DNA from: Gnetum montanum
Taxonomy: Eukaryota > Streptophyta > Gnetopsida > Gnetales > Gnetaceae
Assembly: GCA_015680685.1 (NCBI GenBank)
Contig: MNCI01007731.1
Location: forward strand, 581,490 to 645,489
DNA length: 64,000 nt
Direction of reading: 5' to 3'
A model generated the notes under the pieces. It saw only the letters and a list, made by a program, of their open reading frames with translations. It searched no databases and had not been told where the DNA came from. This document shows, one piece after another, positions 11,406 to 23,094 of this stretch; position 1 is the first letter of the stretch, and every line of letters starts with the position of its first letter. The translations under genes were made by a program, and so were the position numbers.

Positions 11406-11962
11406 TGTAGCGACCGAAAACATCAGTGGCTGAAAACACCGAGAGGTCATCAAATGAACAATTTTAACCCTGGATCCATACGAGGGCCATGCTGGATAAA
11501 ATGGAGGCAGGGTGCCCTAAATGGTCTGGTCGATCAAATAAGGACTTAATTGGTGTAACTAAATCTTATGTGAACTTTTAATTTGGAAACAATGTTTGTA
11601 GTGTGATATAAAAATTATTAAATTCAACGGGGCAAAAATGATGTAAAATGAAATGATAATGAATAGGAATGTAAAGCAAAATGGAGTTAGGAAATGCACC
11701 GCCTCAAGATCGCGGCTTTACTTTGTTGAGATGGATACAATCGGTTGTGCAACACTGGGAGGCACAGAGATCCTAAGGGTAACCAAAATGTTCAAATTAT
11801 GCCAACTATGTTCTTGAATGCAGACTTAAAAGCCAACAATGCAAAATGCTAAGAAGCCAACTGCTCTATTTTGACAACAAATTATCGACCTCCAAAATTT
11901 TCCAACACGATAAATTTTCAATTTCCCAACCTTGCCAACCCTTTGAGCGTTGCTCGTTGGGG

Positions 11963-11970
11963 TATTTATA
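11963..11970 (-). promoter_or_regulatory. TATA box of the G2 3' LTR
   Basis: TATAAATA on the minus strand in the context ccctataaataccccaacgag, matching the G1 LTR and the other G2 LTR. Confidence 0.75.
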
Positions 11971-12124
11971 GGGCCAAGAGTAGGTGAGAAATGAGTTCTA
12001 AATGCCACGTGTCCTGGACCCATGAGATGCCAACATGTCATTACTACAAAGATGCGCGATGTTGGTTGTGAACTTGCTACGTTGTCGAAACTACTCATGC
12101 CAACAATGCAAGTGAGGAATGAAG

Positions 12125-12570
12125 TAGACTGAAGTGGCGTAGCTACTTGCTATGTTGTGCTACACTGTAAGCATAGCATGTTGGCATAGCATAGCCGACT
12201 GCTACACTGTGCTATGCTGAGTTGCATAGCACGTTAGCATAGCGTAGTTGCTTGCTACACTGTGCTACGCTATGTAGCATAGCATAGCGTAGCCACTAGT
12301 TTGGAAAAAAGGAACTTTCATTGAAGTTTCTAGCTTTTTTTGAAAGTCTTGGTGCATGTGGGGTTAACTTTTGGAACATTTCATCAACTTGGATATTTGC
12401 TATGCTATCCTACGCTATGTAGCGTAGCATAGCATAACAACCAATATAACTTGCACTTCGATCAACTGCAATGAGAAAACTTTGATTTTGCACAAACATC
12501 TTGCTAAAACTTGCATTTGGACATTTTCTTAATGTTTCGAAGGCTTGCTATGTTGCGCAGTGTAGCAGAC
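12125..12570. repeat. GCTACGCTATG-type palindromes in G2 3' LTR U3
   Basis: Clusters such as gctacgctatgtagcatagc and ctacgctatgtagcgtagca. They lie upstream of the TATA box when read in the element's direction. Confidence 0.85.
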
Positions 12571-12861
12571 TTCTCCATTAGAAAACTTGCTAAACTGTTT
12601 TACCCATCCTGAACACCACCGACAACTCCATGCATAGTTTTTGAGTTGACTTTCAGCTAGGTGAATCATCCAGGTGGGCAGGCCGGAGAGTCCAGCAAGT
12701 TTGTTAGCTCTAGAGGTAGAAAACTTATTGGACTGAATTGTCTAAACTAAGTGCATTCATTTCCTACCAAACTATCGTGACACCGCACTTGTGGAAATCC
12801 CTTGCTTGAATTCCAAGACCCTGGTGAAGCAAGAGGATCTCGAAATTTTATGGTGTTTCAA

Positions 12862-12874
12862 TGGCCCCTCTTTA
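12862..12874 (-). promoter_or_regulatory. Polypurine tract of G2
   Basis: Minus strand taaagaggggcca next to the 3' LTR, as in G1 and G3. Confidence 0.85.
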
Positions 12875-14226
12875 TTGATGTCTGGAGGATGGGCCTAAGA
12901 GATGCCGACAAAGAATAAAAAAAACCATGATAGACAAGGCGCTAACATCGTTCTTCAGTAATTTTCAAGAGGTTGCTTAGCTATCTTTGAGAGTGTTCGG
13001 ATAGTCGTGTGGGGAAGGGGGAAAGGGTGGAGCTGCAAAGACAATTTTGGGAAGGGAAAGTAGTAATGCAGTCCTTCATCGAAGTGCTTGTGAGGGAGTC
13101 GATATGAATGAGCATCTTTTCCTTTGTAGGCTTCTGACATCTCGTTGGAATGCTTAGAGTCATTTCAAAATAACTGATGTGAAATTTGTTTTAGGCACTT
13201 TTTTTTGCATGAGCTTTTTCTCTTATACATTTTTCTTTTATTTTTCTACCATTTTCATTTTCAAACAACCTTGTTGTTGTAGGATAGGTGTTTCTTTCCT
13301 AAGATGAGTTGCATTACATCCATGTGGGGCTTTGACCTACCTACAGATGCTTCCCATGCGGTGAGTTGCATTATGCATGTCAAGGACTTTACGGTTGAGC
13401 ATATGGGAGGGCTTTACAAGCATTGGGACAATTCATAAAAGAGAGGTGTGATAAGGAGAATTGTGGATGCAAGGGATGAGGTAAAGGAGGTTAAGGGGGA
13501 GGATATTATGTACACTCCTAAGTAACCAAGCTAGTCAGGATGACCACCTTGGAATGATATAGTGTCCTACCACCACGGCGAAATGCACCTCTGACCGACA
13601 CCCTTCGGCACTCATCCTGCAAACAAAATAGAGAGAAAACTAGAAGAAACAACCATAATGCAAAATGAAGGCAAAGGTCTTTCTTTCTTTGAACATTACT
13701 AGAGCAATGGATGTTGTTGTTGAGCCATGCAATGTCCAAACTAGAAAGGTCAGCAGCAGTTGTGACAGCATCAACATGGAGGAGTCGGCATTGAGGTGGC
13801 TCAGAGTTTCTGTGATGCGAGTGCTTAGGAATCCCTACCCAAGGCAAACATTATGCAGTTTAGCTATAAGGTGAGGTGCCCAACAGCTGAACATCTTTTG
13901 GGCTCAGGTGATGGCAAGGCCTAGAGTATGGCAACTTTGTGGCTGGGCCATAATAGTACTGGGACTCCAGTAGTAGGTGCTGACAATGGAAGCTACTGCC
14001 AGGGTGACGGGCCATGGTGGCAGTAGCTCTAGAAGGTTAGAAAGATGTCCTATGACATCTCCAGAGGATCAACAAGATGCTAGGGGCAATGACGTTGCAA
14101 ATATTCCAGTGGGTGTTTTCTTGACATCATGAACTGCATTCTGGAACTACAATGTCCCACCTCGTGTTGGCACTGTGCATGCTTGCTTGTTTGATGAGTT
14201 ATGGATGCCTGTTGTGGATGTGCCGT
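12875..14226 (-). other. 3' untranslated region of G2
   Basis: No coding region recognised. Shares blocks with the G1 3' UTR, including the region around 13930-14030. Reading frames here are chance. Confidence 0.65.
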
Positions 14227-14636
14227 GAACCTAGTTTAAGGTCCTGGTAGACCATCTGATGTGCTAGTTTAAGGTCTCAATAGACGGTGGTGCACTAGTT
14301 TAAGGTCCTAGCATACCGTTGTACTAGTTTAAGGTCCTAACAGACCACTATGCTAGTTTATCATTGTAGCGGACGATGGATGGACCAGTTTAACGTCATA
14401 GCGAACATACTTTTCCAATTTTACATCATGGTGGATAATCTATTGCATTTTATAATCATAATAGGCTATGTATGCCAATTTATAGTCATAGTGGACTACC
14501 TTTTCCAGTTTTACATCGTAGCGGATGAGCTTTGCCAGTTTTACATCATAGTAGATGTGCTTTGCTAATTTTACATCGTAGTGGATGTTGGTTTGCTAGT
14601 TTTACGTCGTAGCAGATGATTGCTTACCCTTCTCAT
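14227..14636 (-). repeat. Hairpin-repeat array after pol (G2)
   Basis: About eleven units with core AGTTTAAGG or AGTTTTA followed by a hairpin. Stem pairs vary together: ggtcctggtagacc, tagtcatagtggacta, catcgtagcggatg, catcatagtagatg. Located between the pol stop and the 3' UTR, as in G1. Confidence 0.9.
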
Positions 14637-14639
14637 GCA

Positions 14640-17600
14640 TCAGATGTAGTATGGCTTGAGATATGAATGATTCACAAGATTTGTGAACTCGTTGCCATCC
14701 ATGTCTACCAACTTGAAGGCCCCATTCCTGTAGGCTCTCATGACCATGAATGGACCTTCTCAGTTTGCTGAGAATTTGTTCACATGCTCACAGATAGCCT
14801 TGAGAATGAGGTTTCCCTTTTTAATCAGTCGTTGATATAGGTTTGCACGATGCTTATGTCATTTCTTGTTTTGATAATGCTTTATGCGACCTAGTGTCTG
14901 TGCACGCTCCTCCTCTATGGAGTCAAGGTCAATGATTCTTGACTCATTGTTTTGGGCTTCACTTAAAACATTTGATAGGATCATTTGAGGTGATGGTACC
15001 TGCAACTCAAGAGGTAACACTACTTTAGATCCGTAAATAAGACTATAAGGTGTTTTACCTGTTGCTATCCTGCACGTCATCCTATAAGACCATAGCACAT
15101 AGAGGATTTTCTCGTGCCATCGCCTTTTGTTGTTTTTAAGCATTTTCTTAAGCAAGTTGATGATGGACTTGTTTGTAGCTTTTGCCTATCCATTTTCTTA
15201 TAGGTAATATGATGAGGAGAACGATTTTCTAATGCCAAGATTGCTACAAAAGGTTTTGGTTTCTGCACTACTAAATTTTGATCCGTTGTCGGTCAAAATA
15301 GTCATGGGAAGCCCAAACCTTATCACGATGTTATCTAAGATGAAGTGGCAAACCTATTGAGATGTAGTCTTCCTAAGGGGAATAGCCTTCATCCACTTTG
15401 TAAAATACTCAGTGGTAGTGATGATGAAGCTATGTCCTATGGAAGAATTAGGCATGATAGGTCCTATGATGTCTATTCCTCATCATTGGAATGGCTACGT
15501 GATCTGCATTGGGTGCAATTCTGTAGGTGAAACGTGTATGAGATTTGTGTATCGTTGGTATGTACCACAAGTTTTAACTTTGGCTAGGCAATCACGCTCC
15601 ATGTGAGGCTAGTAGTACCCTAGGCATCTGATTTTTGCTACCATGGCCCTAGGTGTTATGTGTCCACTACACAATCCCTCATGTACCTCATTAATGACCT
15701 TCTAAGCTTGCTCTTCATTTACGCATGCTAGAAATATCTCATCAAAGGAGTGTCTGCATAGGATATTATCTCCCATGAGCATATATTACTGAGCACGCTT
15801 GTGGATCACATCTCTCTAGGTAGATGTTAATCTATGTGGTGGCTCGCCATGTTGCAGGTAGGCCTTAATGTTGGCGTAGCACTCCTGGGTATCCGTAGCA
15901 CTTACAGAGGTTACGTGTACCTCCTGAGTGATAGGCTCCATACACTCGATAATTGATGTAGGAAAACTTATGAACAAGTGTGGTTTCATGTTTAATGCTA
16001 GGGTGGCCAAGGCATTTTCTATGGCATTTTCATTACGCGACATGTGTTGAACATTCGTTGTTGCAAACTGTTTAAGCAAAGTTTTCGCTAGCTCACAATA
16101 GGGTTGCAGATGTGTAGCTCTACAGGCGTAGACCTTAGTGATTTGATTTATGATGAGTTGTGAATCGTCGCAAATCACTAGGTGTTGAATGCTTAATGCT
16201 TGGGCTACTAGGAGGCCCCTGAGTAATCCTTCATACTCTACCACGTTGTTCGTACAAAGGAATGGAAAACGATAAGAAAAGGGCTGCATTTCCCCAGAGG
16301 GGAACATAATGACAGTAGTTGCACTACCTACTTACATGGTTGAGGCATTGTTGAAATGCAAAGTAGCTTCAAGATGTGATGGGACGGTGTCGATAGTGCT
16401 AACATGCTCATCAGGGAATTTGGATTTTTTGATTGCTTGATCATCGATAGGTAAGGTCATGAGTTGCGTAGCTATAGCTTGACCTTTTATCAACAATTGG
16501 CTCACATATTGCAAATCAAATTCCACTATTATGGCTTTCCACTAGGCTATTCTACTTCTTTCATATAGATTATTTGTGATGGCCCAAAGCACATTGCTTT
16601 TGCAAATGATGTTAACTCTGCTATGAAATAGATAATGCCTCCATTTTTTTAATGCAAAGACTAAGGCAAGGCAGTTTCTCTCCACCTCATTGTATTTTGC
16701 CTCATATTCTATCAATGCATTAATTAGGTAATACACTAGAATCTTAGAGCCATCATCTCGTCTCTGACATAACAGTTCCATGATAGATGTGTCTAAGGTG
16801 GCAAGGTAGATATAGAAAGGCTTATCCCTCTGTGGTGGGTAAATAGTCGGGAGGTGTAAAAGCTCTTTCTTCAAATTATCAAAGGCTTGTTGACATTATG
16901 TTGTCCATTCAAAGTTAACCTCTTTCTTTAGTAGATGCTGCATGGGATGTAACTTGTCATTCAACTTTTCTATAAATCTTCTGATGAACTGTACTCTACC
17001 TTGTAACCCACATAATTCTTTATGATTTGTAGGGGGTGTTAGATTAACGATGGCCTTAACTTTGTCAGGGTCCACTCGTATAACAACCTCTAATACTAAA
17101 AACCCTAACATGTGTCTGGTTCTCACCCCGAAGACAAACTTTTTTGGGTTAAGATGTAAATCATGCATCTGGCAGCACTTGAGGACTACACCTAGATCAT
17201 TGGGATGATCAACGGCCTTTTTAGATTTGATCCCTATGTCATCCATGTAATTGTTCAATGTTTCTAGGATGTAGTAGCTAAAGATGTATGTCATGGCTCT
17301 TCGGTAGGTTTCTCCAACATTTTTAAGCCCAAAGGGCATCATAGTGTAACAAAAAGTACCCCATGGGGTCATCAAAGTTTTTGTTAACTAATGCTCTGAG
17401 TTGATGTGAATTTGGCTGTAGCCAAAGAAACCGTTCATGAAGGATAACAAAGCATGACCAGCTGTAGTGTCGATGAGTTGATCAATACTTGGTAGTGGGA
17501 AGTTGTCTTTGATCATTACCTTGTTTAGATCCTAGAAGTCTATATAGATTCGTAATCAACTTCTCGGATGAAACCAGCCTGATACAGCTTGGTGATTTCA

Positions 17601-18068
17601 TCCCGTACGACTTGTGCAATCTCTGGTTTAACCTTGTGAGCCTTCTACTTAACCACTTTCATATGTGGATCTAAGATAATGTTGTATTGTATAAGCCTCA
17701 GGTCTAAGCCCAGCATGTCATTGTAAGACCACGCGAAGACCTCGATGTTATCTTGCATTATATTGGATACATCTTTGTGTGTTTGTGAATCTAGGAGGGA
17801 GCTAAGTTTTAACATTTTTATTTCCCCCTGGATGTGGTCACAGGAATCTCAATGAGAGGATCCTCGGTTACATCCCCTGCCTCTAAATCTAGGGCTTGGA
17901 CCAGATGTTTTGGCTAGTCTGGGGATGTTTCTAAGGATGCTACAGTGCTATCTATGGATGATTCCCAGTCTATTGACTCTAGGTTTAGTTTTCTTGCAAG
18001 CTCTCCATGTGGACCTTTCAAGGCTAGAGGTGAAGAAAGATCATGGTGCAATTCCATTCTTACTCAAC
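14640..18068 (-). pseudogene. pol of G2: RT, RNase H, second RNase H, integrase (broken)
   Basis: Begins after a candidate splice acceptor and ends at KPYYI-stop. RT carries FPLPSIDQLI, MTPWGTFCYTMMPFGLKN and a YMDD catalytic box (17238-17249; G1 and G3 have YVDD). The RT-type RNase H follows (DDGSKILVYYLINALIEYEA), then a second RNase H (NNVVEYEGLLRGLLVAQAL, DDSQLIINQIT), then integrase with an H-H-C-C region, a first catalytic Asp region and LTDNGSKFSS with the second Asp. The Glu region reads AKATNKS where VEATNKS is expected, so the third catalytic residue is lost. Several TAG stops occur. The protein would have copied and integrated the element. Confidence 0.9.
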
Positions 18069-18070
18069 CT
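18069..18070 (-). other. Candidate 3' splice site before pol (G2)
   Basis: Minus strand tttatctcattgtggtag / gttgag. Near-identical context in G1 (see 1958-1959). Confidence 0.45.
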
Positions 18071-18189
18071 ACCACAATGAGATAAATGCTAAGTCAAGGG
18101 ATACCTATTTGTAGCAACGGTGCATAGTAAACATTTGTAAAGCAACAATGAGATTTGAATAGTTGAAATAATTATAAACTATGATACAA

Positions 18190-18590
18190 AGTATGCAACT
18201 AGTTTAATGTCGTAGCAGACTGCCTAGATGCAAAAGTGTAAAACTACTAGTTTAAGGTCTTTGCAGACCGAAAATGGGTTAGATTTGCAAATTAATAGTA
18301 TTAGTTTAAAGGTCTTTGCGAACAACTAATGGGTTATTTCAAAAGCATTAGTTTAAGGTCTTTGTAGACTGCTAAGGAGATTGAAGCTATGGAGCAAAAT
18401 TGCTTGTTTAAGGTTTTTGCAGACCGCCAACGAGTTGTGCTTACGAAGGTGAGTTGCATTAGTTTAAGGTCTTTGCAGACCGTTAATGAGTTGTATCTTG
18501 CAAAGGCAAGTTGCATTAGTTTAAGGTCTTTGCATATTGCTAACGAGTTGTATCTTGCGAAGGCAAACAACTAGTTTAAAGTGGGTTGAA
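18190..18590 (-). repeat. Hairpin-repeat array between pol and the antisense gene (G2)
   Basis: About eight units, AGTTTAAGGTC-TTTGCA-GACC being the best preserved, with ggtctttgcagacc as the hairpin. The array ends about 130 bp before the TATA box of the antisense gene. Confidence 0.88.
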
Positions 18591-18719
18591 GTTTTTTGAT
18601 CGGGCCCACCTGCCACAATGCCAACAATGCTACTATGCTATGGTGGGAGTTCTACGCTATACAAACATCCCACATTAATCAAGGAGAGAAAATGGTAGTT
18701 TCGTTTTCACTGTGTTTCC

Positions 18720-18727
18720 TATAAATA
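18720..18727 (+). promoter_or_regulatory. TATA box of the G2 antisense gene
   Basis: TATAAATA, about 112 bp before the first candidate ATG. Palindromes of the LTR type (ctatgctatgg, tctacgctat) lie about 60-100 bp upstream. This promoter points against the element's own transcription. Confidence 0.7.
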
Positions 18728-18831
18728 GTGGTTTACCCCCAATAAACTCGTCATTTTCACCATAAGAGCGTAGAGCCCACATCTAGAGTGTAGAGCAATT
18801 GCATTAGCAAAGAGCAAGGTGATTAGTCATA

Positions 18832-21800
18832 ATGACCAAGAAAGAATCTATAACTGAGACGATGGCACCCAAGAGAGAATGCAAATACCTAGCACTCTCC
18901 AAGGTAGATGAGGTGAAGGACACCCTGGGCTGTCTATCGAAAGCATGCATCGGAGTATGGGAGAAAACTCTATCAGCCTGGTAAGTTGTTATGCTACCTT
19001 TGTTTTTCATGCTGCTGTTGTTGCTTCTACTTTCTTTTTGATTTTTTTTTTTACAATCTATGTTTTATGTCATTGTTTTTGCTGTTATTTTTGCCGTTAC
19101 ACCGCCGCTATTGCAAATTCAGTGGTGACAGTGTATGGACTCTATACTAAGGTTGCATGGAGCGTTGCCCAGACTGCCATTACTGTGGTTGCCTTGCCAC
19201 AAGGGTTTAGGTGATTTTGGCAACTTGGCATGTAAATAGCATAGCGTACAACCCTTAGGAGGGTTTGGCCATGCATATGATTCAACAACATAACACGTGT
19301 CTATCACGGTGTAGTGCAAATCATTTTTTCATACAGTAGATTTGTTGAAACGAGTGTAGCGTATTGAATTCTTTCTTGTTTAAAAATTTGCATTTAATTT
19401 TTTTTGTGGTTCTGCTATGCTATTTCCTTGGTAGCTCTGCTACGCTACATGCATGGAAAGAGTTGTGCTATGCTATCTCTAAATGCTAATCTTGCTACAC
19501 TACATGTGAACTTCACTCGAGCATGCTATTAACATTTGTCATTGTGTTGTGTAGGATGATGCTAAGGCCAATTTTGATCATCCTAGAAATTGTAGGGGTC
19601 CTATGCTACCTAAGCAAACCGATGGCCAACGTTCCTCCTCCCCATGCACGTGCAGGGCAATAGGAGGTCTGGTTCTGGGAAGGTGCACATGACTTCCTAC
19701 AATTTCTCCTCTAGCACTTCAGTGTGATCATTTGGTCATACTGATCGGAGGATTTAGCAATTGTAATAAAAAAAATCCTATTGCTTGGGGAAAATTAGGG
19801 TATTTTGAGATTCCTGACAGATGGAGCAATTAGGAGTGGGTAGAGAGAAGGATCTAGTCAGCGCCCAAAAATCTTGAAGCGTTTGGCTTGGATCTGGGAA
19901 ATGCTCAAATATAATTTCTACCATCAGTACAACACACTATTTATTGCCCACCACATGGGAACCTACTTTCAAAATCCACCAAGAACCATTTATTGTGTCA
20001 ATGGGTGAGTTTGATAAACATATTCCACTACATTGTGCAATGCATGCTATGCTAGGCAAACATGTTAACAGTGTGTTTTTTTTTTACCAAGTTTTTCATC
20101 AATAAGAGTGGGCTTCATGGTGATATGAATGCGTTGGCCTTGGCACAGATGGCGTTGCAGGAGTTTTCTTCTACTGAAAATATGCGTGCATGTGTGATAG
20201 GCCAATGTGGGGGTGGGTAAAAAACCTATCCAACCCAATACTCCTAGTTCTATGATAGACGTAAGGAGTATGGTTGGCTAGATGGGGATTGGGCAACCCT
20301 TAGGCTGATCACCGTTGAAGATGTATTGGTGGATCTTTCATCATTCCCATCACCATTTAAACCTAGTAAGCTAAACTGTGAGTTGTTTGCATGTTTGAGT
20401 GTTGCCCCTATTTTTTCCTTTTTGATTTTTTCTTTGTCTAATTTTTTTCTTTTTTCATGTGCAAACTGCTACAGCGGCAAAGAAATCCCAGAAGGTGATG
20501 TTTCTCACCTTTGGGCATCACGAGGACAACATCTACTTCAAGTATGGGGAGGTGGACGAGACCCAACCCTGACTTTGCAATGGGGCCTTGGAATCGCTCA
20601 CCAAAAACCTTTGGGAAATTGGGCTTATGGAATTGTTCTTGGCCATGAACTCAAGCATCCTAGCTGACTCCTTTTCTGAAAAGACAAACCACTTCCGCAC
20701 ACTTGTGCATGGTGTGTAGGTGGTCCTTGAGATCATTGACCAACTATTCGTAGACATCTTCGGTGTCCTTGCTAATGGTCTCTTCATAGGAGCAAAGACA
20801 TAAAAGGTGGTGAACCATAAGGGGAACATTGAAGAGTGGCTAGGGGTAGCGAAAGTATAAAAGGGGATCCCCATGGAAGCGGCTAAGCCAAAAGTAGCCA
20901 AAACAATTTACTCTACTGTTCCAAGGCAAGATCATTGGGATTGAGAAAGCTTGGGTAATGAGGGAGGTCATAGTAGAGGGGGCCTATTACAATTAGGTCA
21001 AGCATTTGTGCAAAGGTCTACAAGCTGAAATGATCAAGCTTCATAAGAAGCCTAAGTCCCGTTTCAATGTGCATCATGCCTTCTTCATAGCTTGCTTGTG
21101 GTGGTTTTCAGAATTTTGGATGATCCAAGATTGTAACCAAATTTTCAAACCATGGATTTGCTAGGTCTTCTAGATCACCTGAGCCTAGGATCCCCCAGAA
21201 GCCATCAAGGAGTTATTTTCCATGAAGACTAAGGATCAGGTGGCCCATAACTTTCGTGGCTAGGATAGCATAGGAGAGGTGCCCCCTGCTACTACATGTA
21301 GCATATCACGTGCAACCATGGGTTGAGACCACTGCCAAGTTTTTGTTCATGCAAGGGGTTGTCGACAACATGATTGGCCATCTCAAGCAGGTTGATCTGG
21401 AAGTGGGTAAGTGAAGTGGCTATGCTAGGCTCTTCAAGTTGCTACACTAGACCTTTTGGATTGCTAAATTTTGCTACGCTACTATGACTAATGCATTTTC
21501 ATGTGTGGTCAATAGCTTCTCATCTCAAGTGGGACCCAAAACAAGTAGTTAAGGTCGATGTCGTGCCTACATTCCCACCTAAAGTAACTAAGGTGCCTCG
21601 TCACATATATGATGAGGCTAGCGAATGTGCATTGCACTCGGTGTGCTCCTTGTGGGAGTGTAGGTGTGTGAATGAAGACTTGTGGAAATGGGTCCAAAGG
21701 CTCGTGAAAGAGAAGGCCAACCTAACAACCAAGGTGGGAGACCTCTGCTCCAGGAACGAGTTCCTCTTGGCCTGTAATACCAATGATGGCAGTTGGCACA

Positions 21801-22521
21801 TGGCCATCATAGATTATGCAAGATATTGGACATCCATGCAGTGCAATAATGAGGCCACACGCGAGATAATTGAGCAGCAGATGCAAATGGACTTGTTGGC
21901 TCAAAAGAACCAGGACTGGAAGCATTATAGTGCTACAATCTACAAGTGAGGGTGGTCCTAGAAAAACCACAAGCATATGTATAAATTGGAACATGCCACC
22001 TACCACAAACAATACCAGGATACTTCAGTGAAGCTGTATATTCATGAAGCATTCCTGGATGTGATTGGTGCTTTTGAGGCCTACAATAAGTTCATGCAAC
22101 AAGTGATGGTCAGTGAATCACCTGAGTGGGAAGCAAATCTTCCCATAGGTGAGACCGCCACTGCCTTCTTTTCTCCGGGACTACCAAGATGGATGACCAT
22201 TGAAAAGGAGAAGGTTGCAGCAAACGCTAAATTGAGTGATAGGCACTAGGCGGATATTACAGAGGAGGAGGTTTCACACTGCCTCAAAATCAGATTAGAT
22301 CACATACCCCCCGAGATAGACGTTAGGCCATCTCGAGTTAGTCACTTTCTACGATGCAAAAATTTTGGTTTTATCCTAGTCTTTATGTGTAACTCTAGCT
22401 AACTACTTCATTTTTTATGATGTAGATTCCGGATGAAGAAGCAGGGCCCCTAGAGGGCAGAAATGATGATATAGAAGAAGATGATGGAGAGAGAGATGAT
22501 GCAAGGGAAGATGATGTATGA
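18832..22521 (+). pseudogene. Antisense multi-exon gene carried by G2
   Basis: Exons inferred by homology with G3 and by splice sites: 1 (18832-18980, donor gtaagt), 2 (19555-20004, donor gtgagt), 3 (20092-20365), a fused block matching G3 exons 4-6 (20475-21406, donor gtaagt), 7 (21516 to about 22330) and 8 (22426-22521). Splicing exon 1 to 2 keeps the frame through a split Trp codon. Signature pieces: ILIILEIVGVL, NTLFIAHHMGTYFQNPP, LKWDPKQVVKVDVVPTFPPK, VPRHIYDEA. Exon 7 is helical and probably coiled coil; exon 8 ends acidic (EEDDGERDDAREDDV). A second in-frame ATG at 18862 matches the G1 start better. Several TAG, TGA and TAA codons break it. No family recognised; I give no function. The exon 2-3 join does not keep phase as drawn, so that boundary is uncertain. 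Confidence 0.75.
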
Positions 22522-22674
22522 CAGCAAGGGCTTTCAATTTTTTTATTTTTGAAAAACTATTGCAAACATTATTTATCTGAAACCTTGAATGAAAAATGAA
22601 TTATGATAATATTGGTGTTATTCTAGCTTACAATATCTATGTGATCGATTTTTATGTTTTTAATGTTTTTAATG

Positions 22675-22935
22675 TGTCTTAGTTTTAGGCCATTTTGGGC
22701 CATGTGTAGTTTTAGGCCATTTCAGGCCATGGGGTAATGTAAATGAAAGAAAATTTTGTTTTTCCAGTTTTAGGCCCTTAGTAGGCTATATGTAGTTTTA
22801 GGCGATTTCAAGCCATGGCAACTATATAGTTTTAGGTCGTTTCAGGCCATGCATAGTTTTAGGCCATTTCGGGCCATGGGTTGATATAGTTTTAGGCCAT
22901 TTTGGGCCATGGGGTGATAATATAGTTTTACACCA
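22675..22935 (-). repeat. Hairpin-repeat array between antisense gene and gag-pro (G2)
   Basis: About seven units AGTTTTAGGCC-ATTTCA-GGCC, the stem here being GGCC/GGCC instead of GGTC/GACC. Begins about 150 bp after the stop codon of the antisense gene. Confidence 0.88.
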
Positions 22936-23094
22936 TTTCGAGCCATTACGATGATGTAAACGGAAAATATGTAATCGGTTTAAAAGGGTCAATTTGGCAC
23001 CTAGCGTAGATGGATTGATGTGAAGAAACAATGGATAAATGCAAAATGGATGTTAACTGGGTAGAAAGTAGTGGGGTTTCTAGGCTATGCGTAA

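Larger units (their letters stand above)
11406..12860 (-). repeat. 3' LTR of G2
   Basis: Minus-strand start TGAAACACC, end GGTCGCTACA. 1,455 bp. Shares almost its entire length with 27137-28675. Confidence 0.93.

Noticed and set aside
19119-19319. Small minus-strand frame
   Set aside because: Lies in intron 1 of the antisense gene, no conservation with G3.
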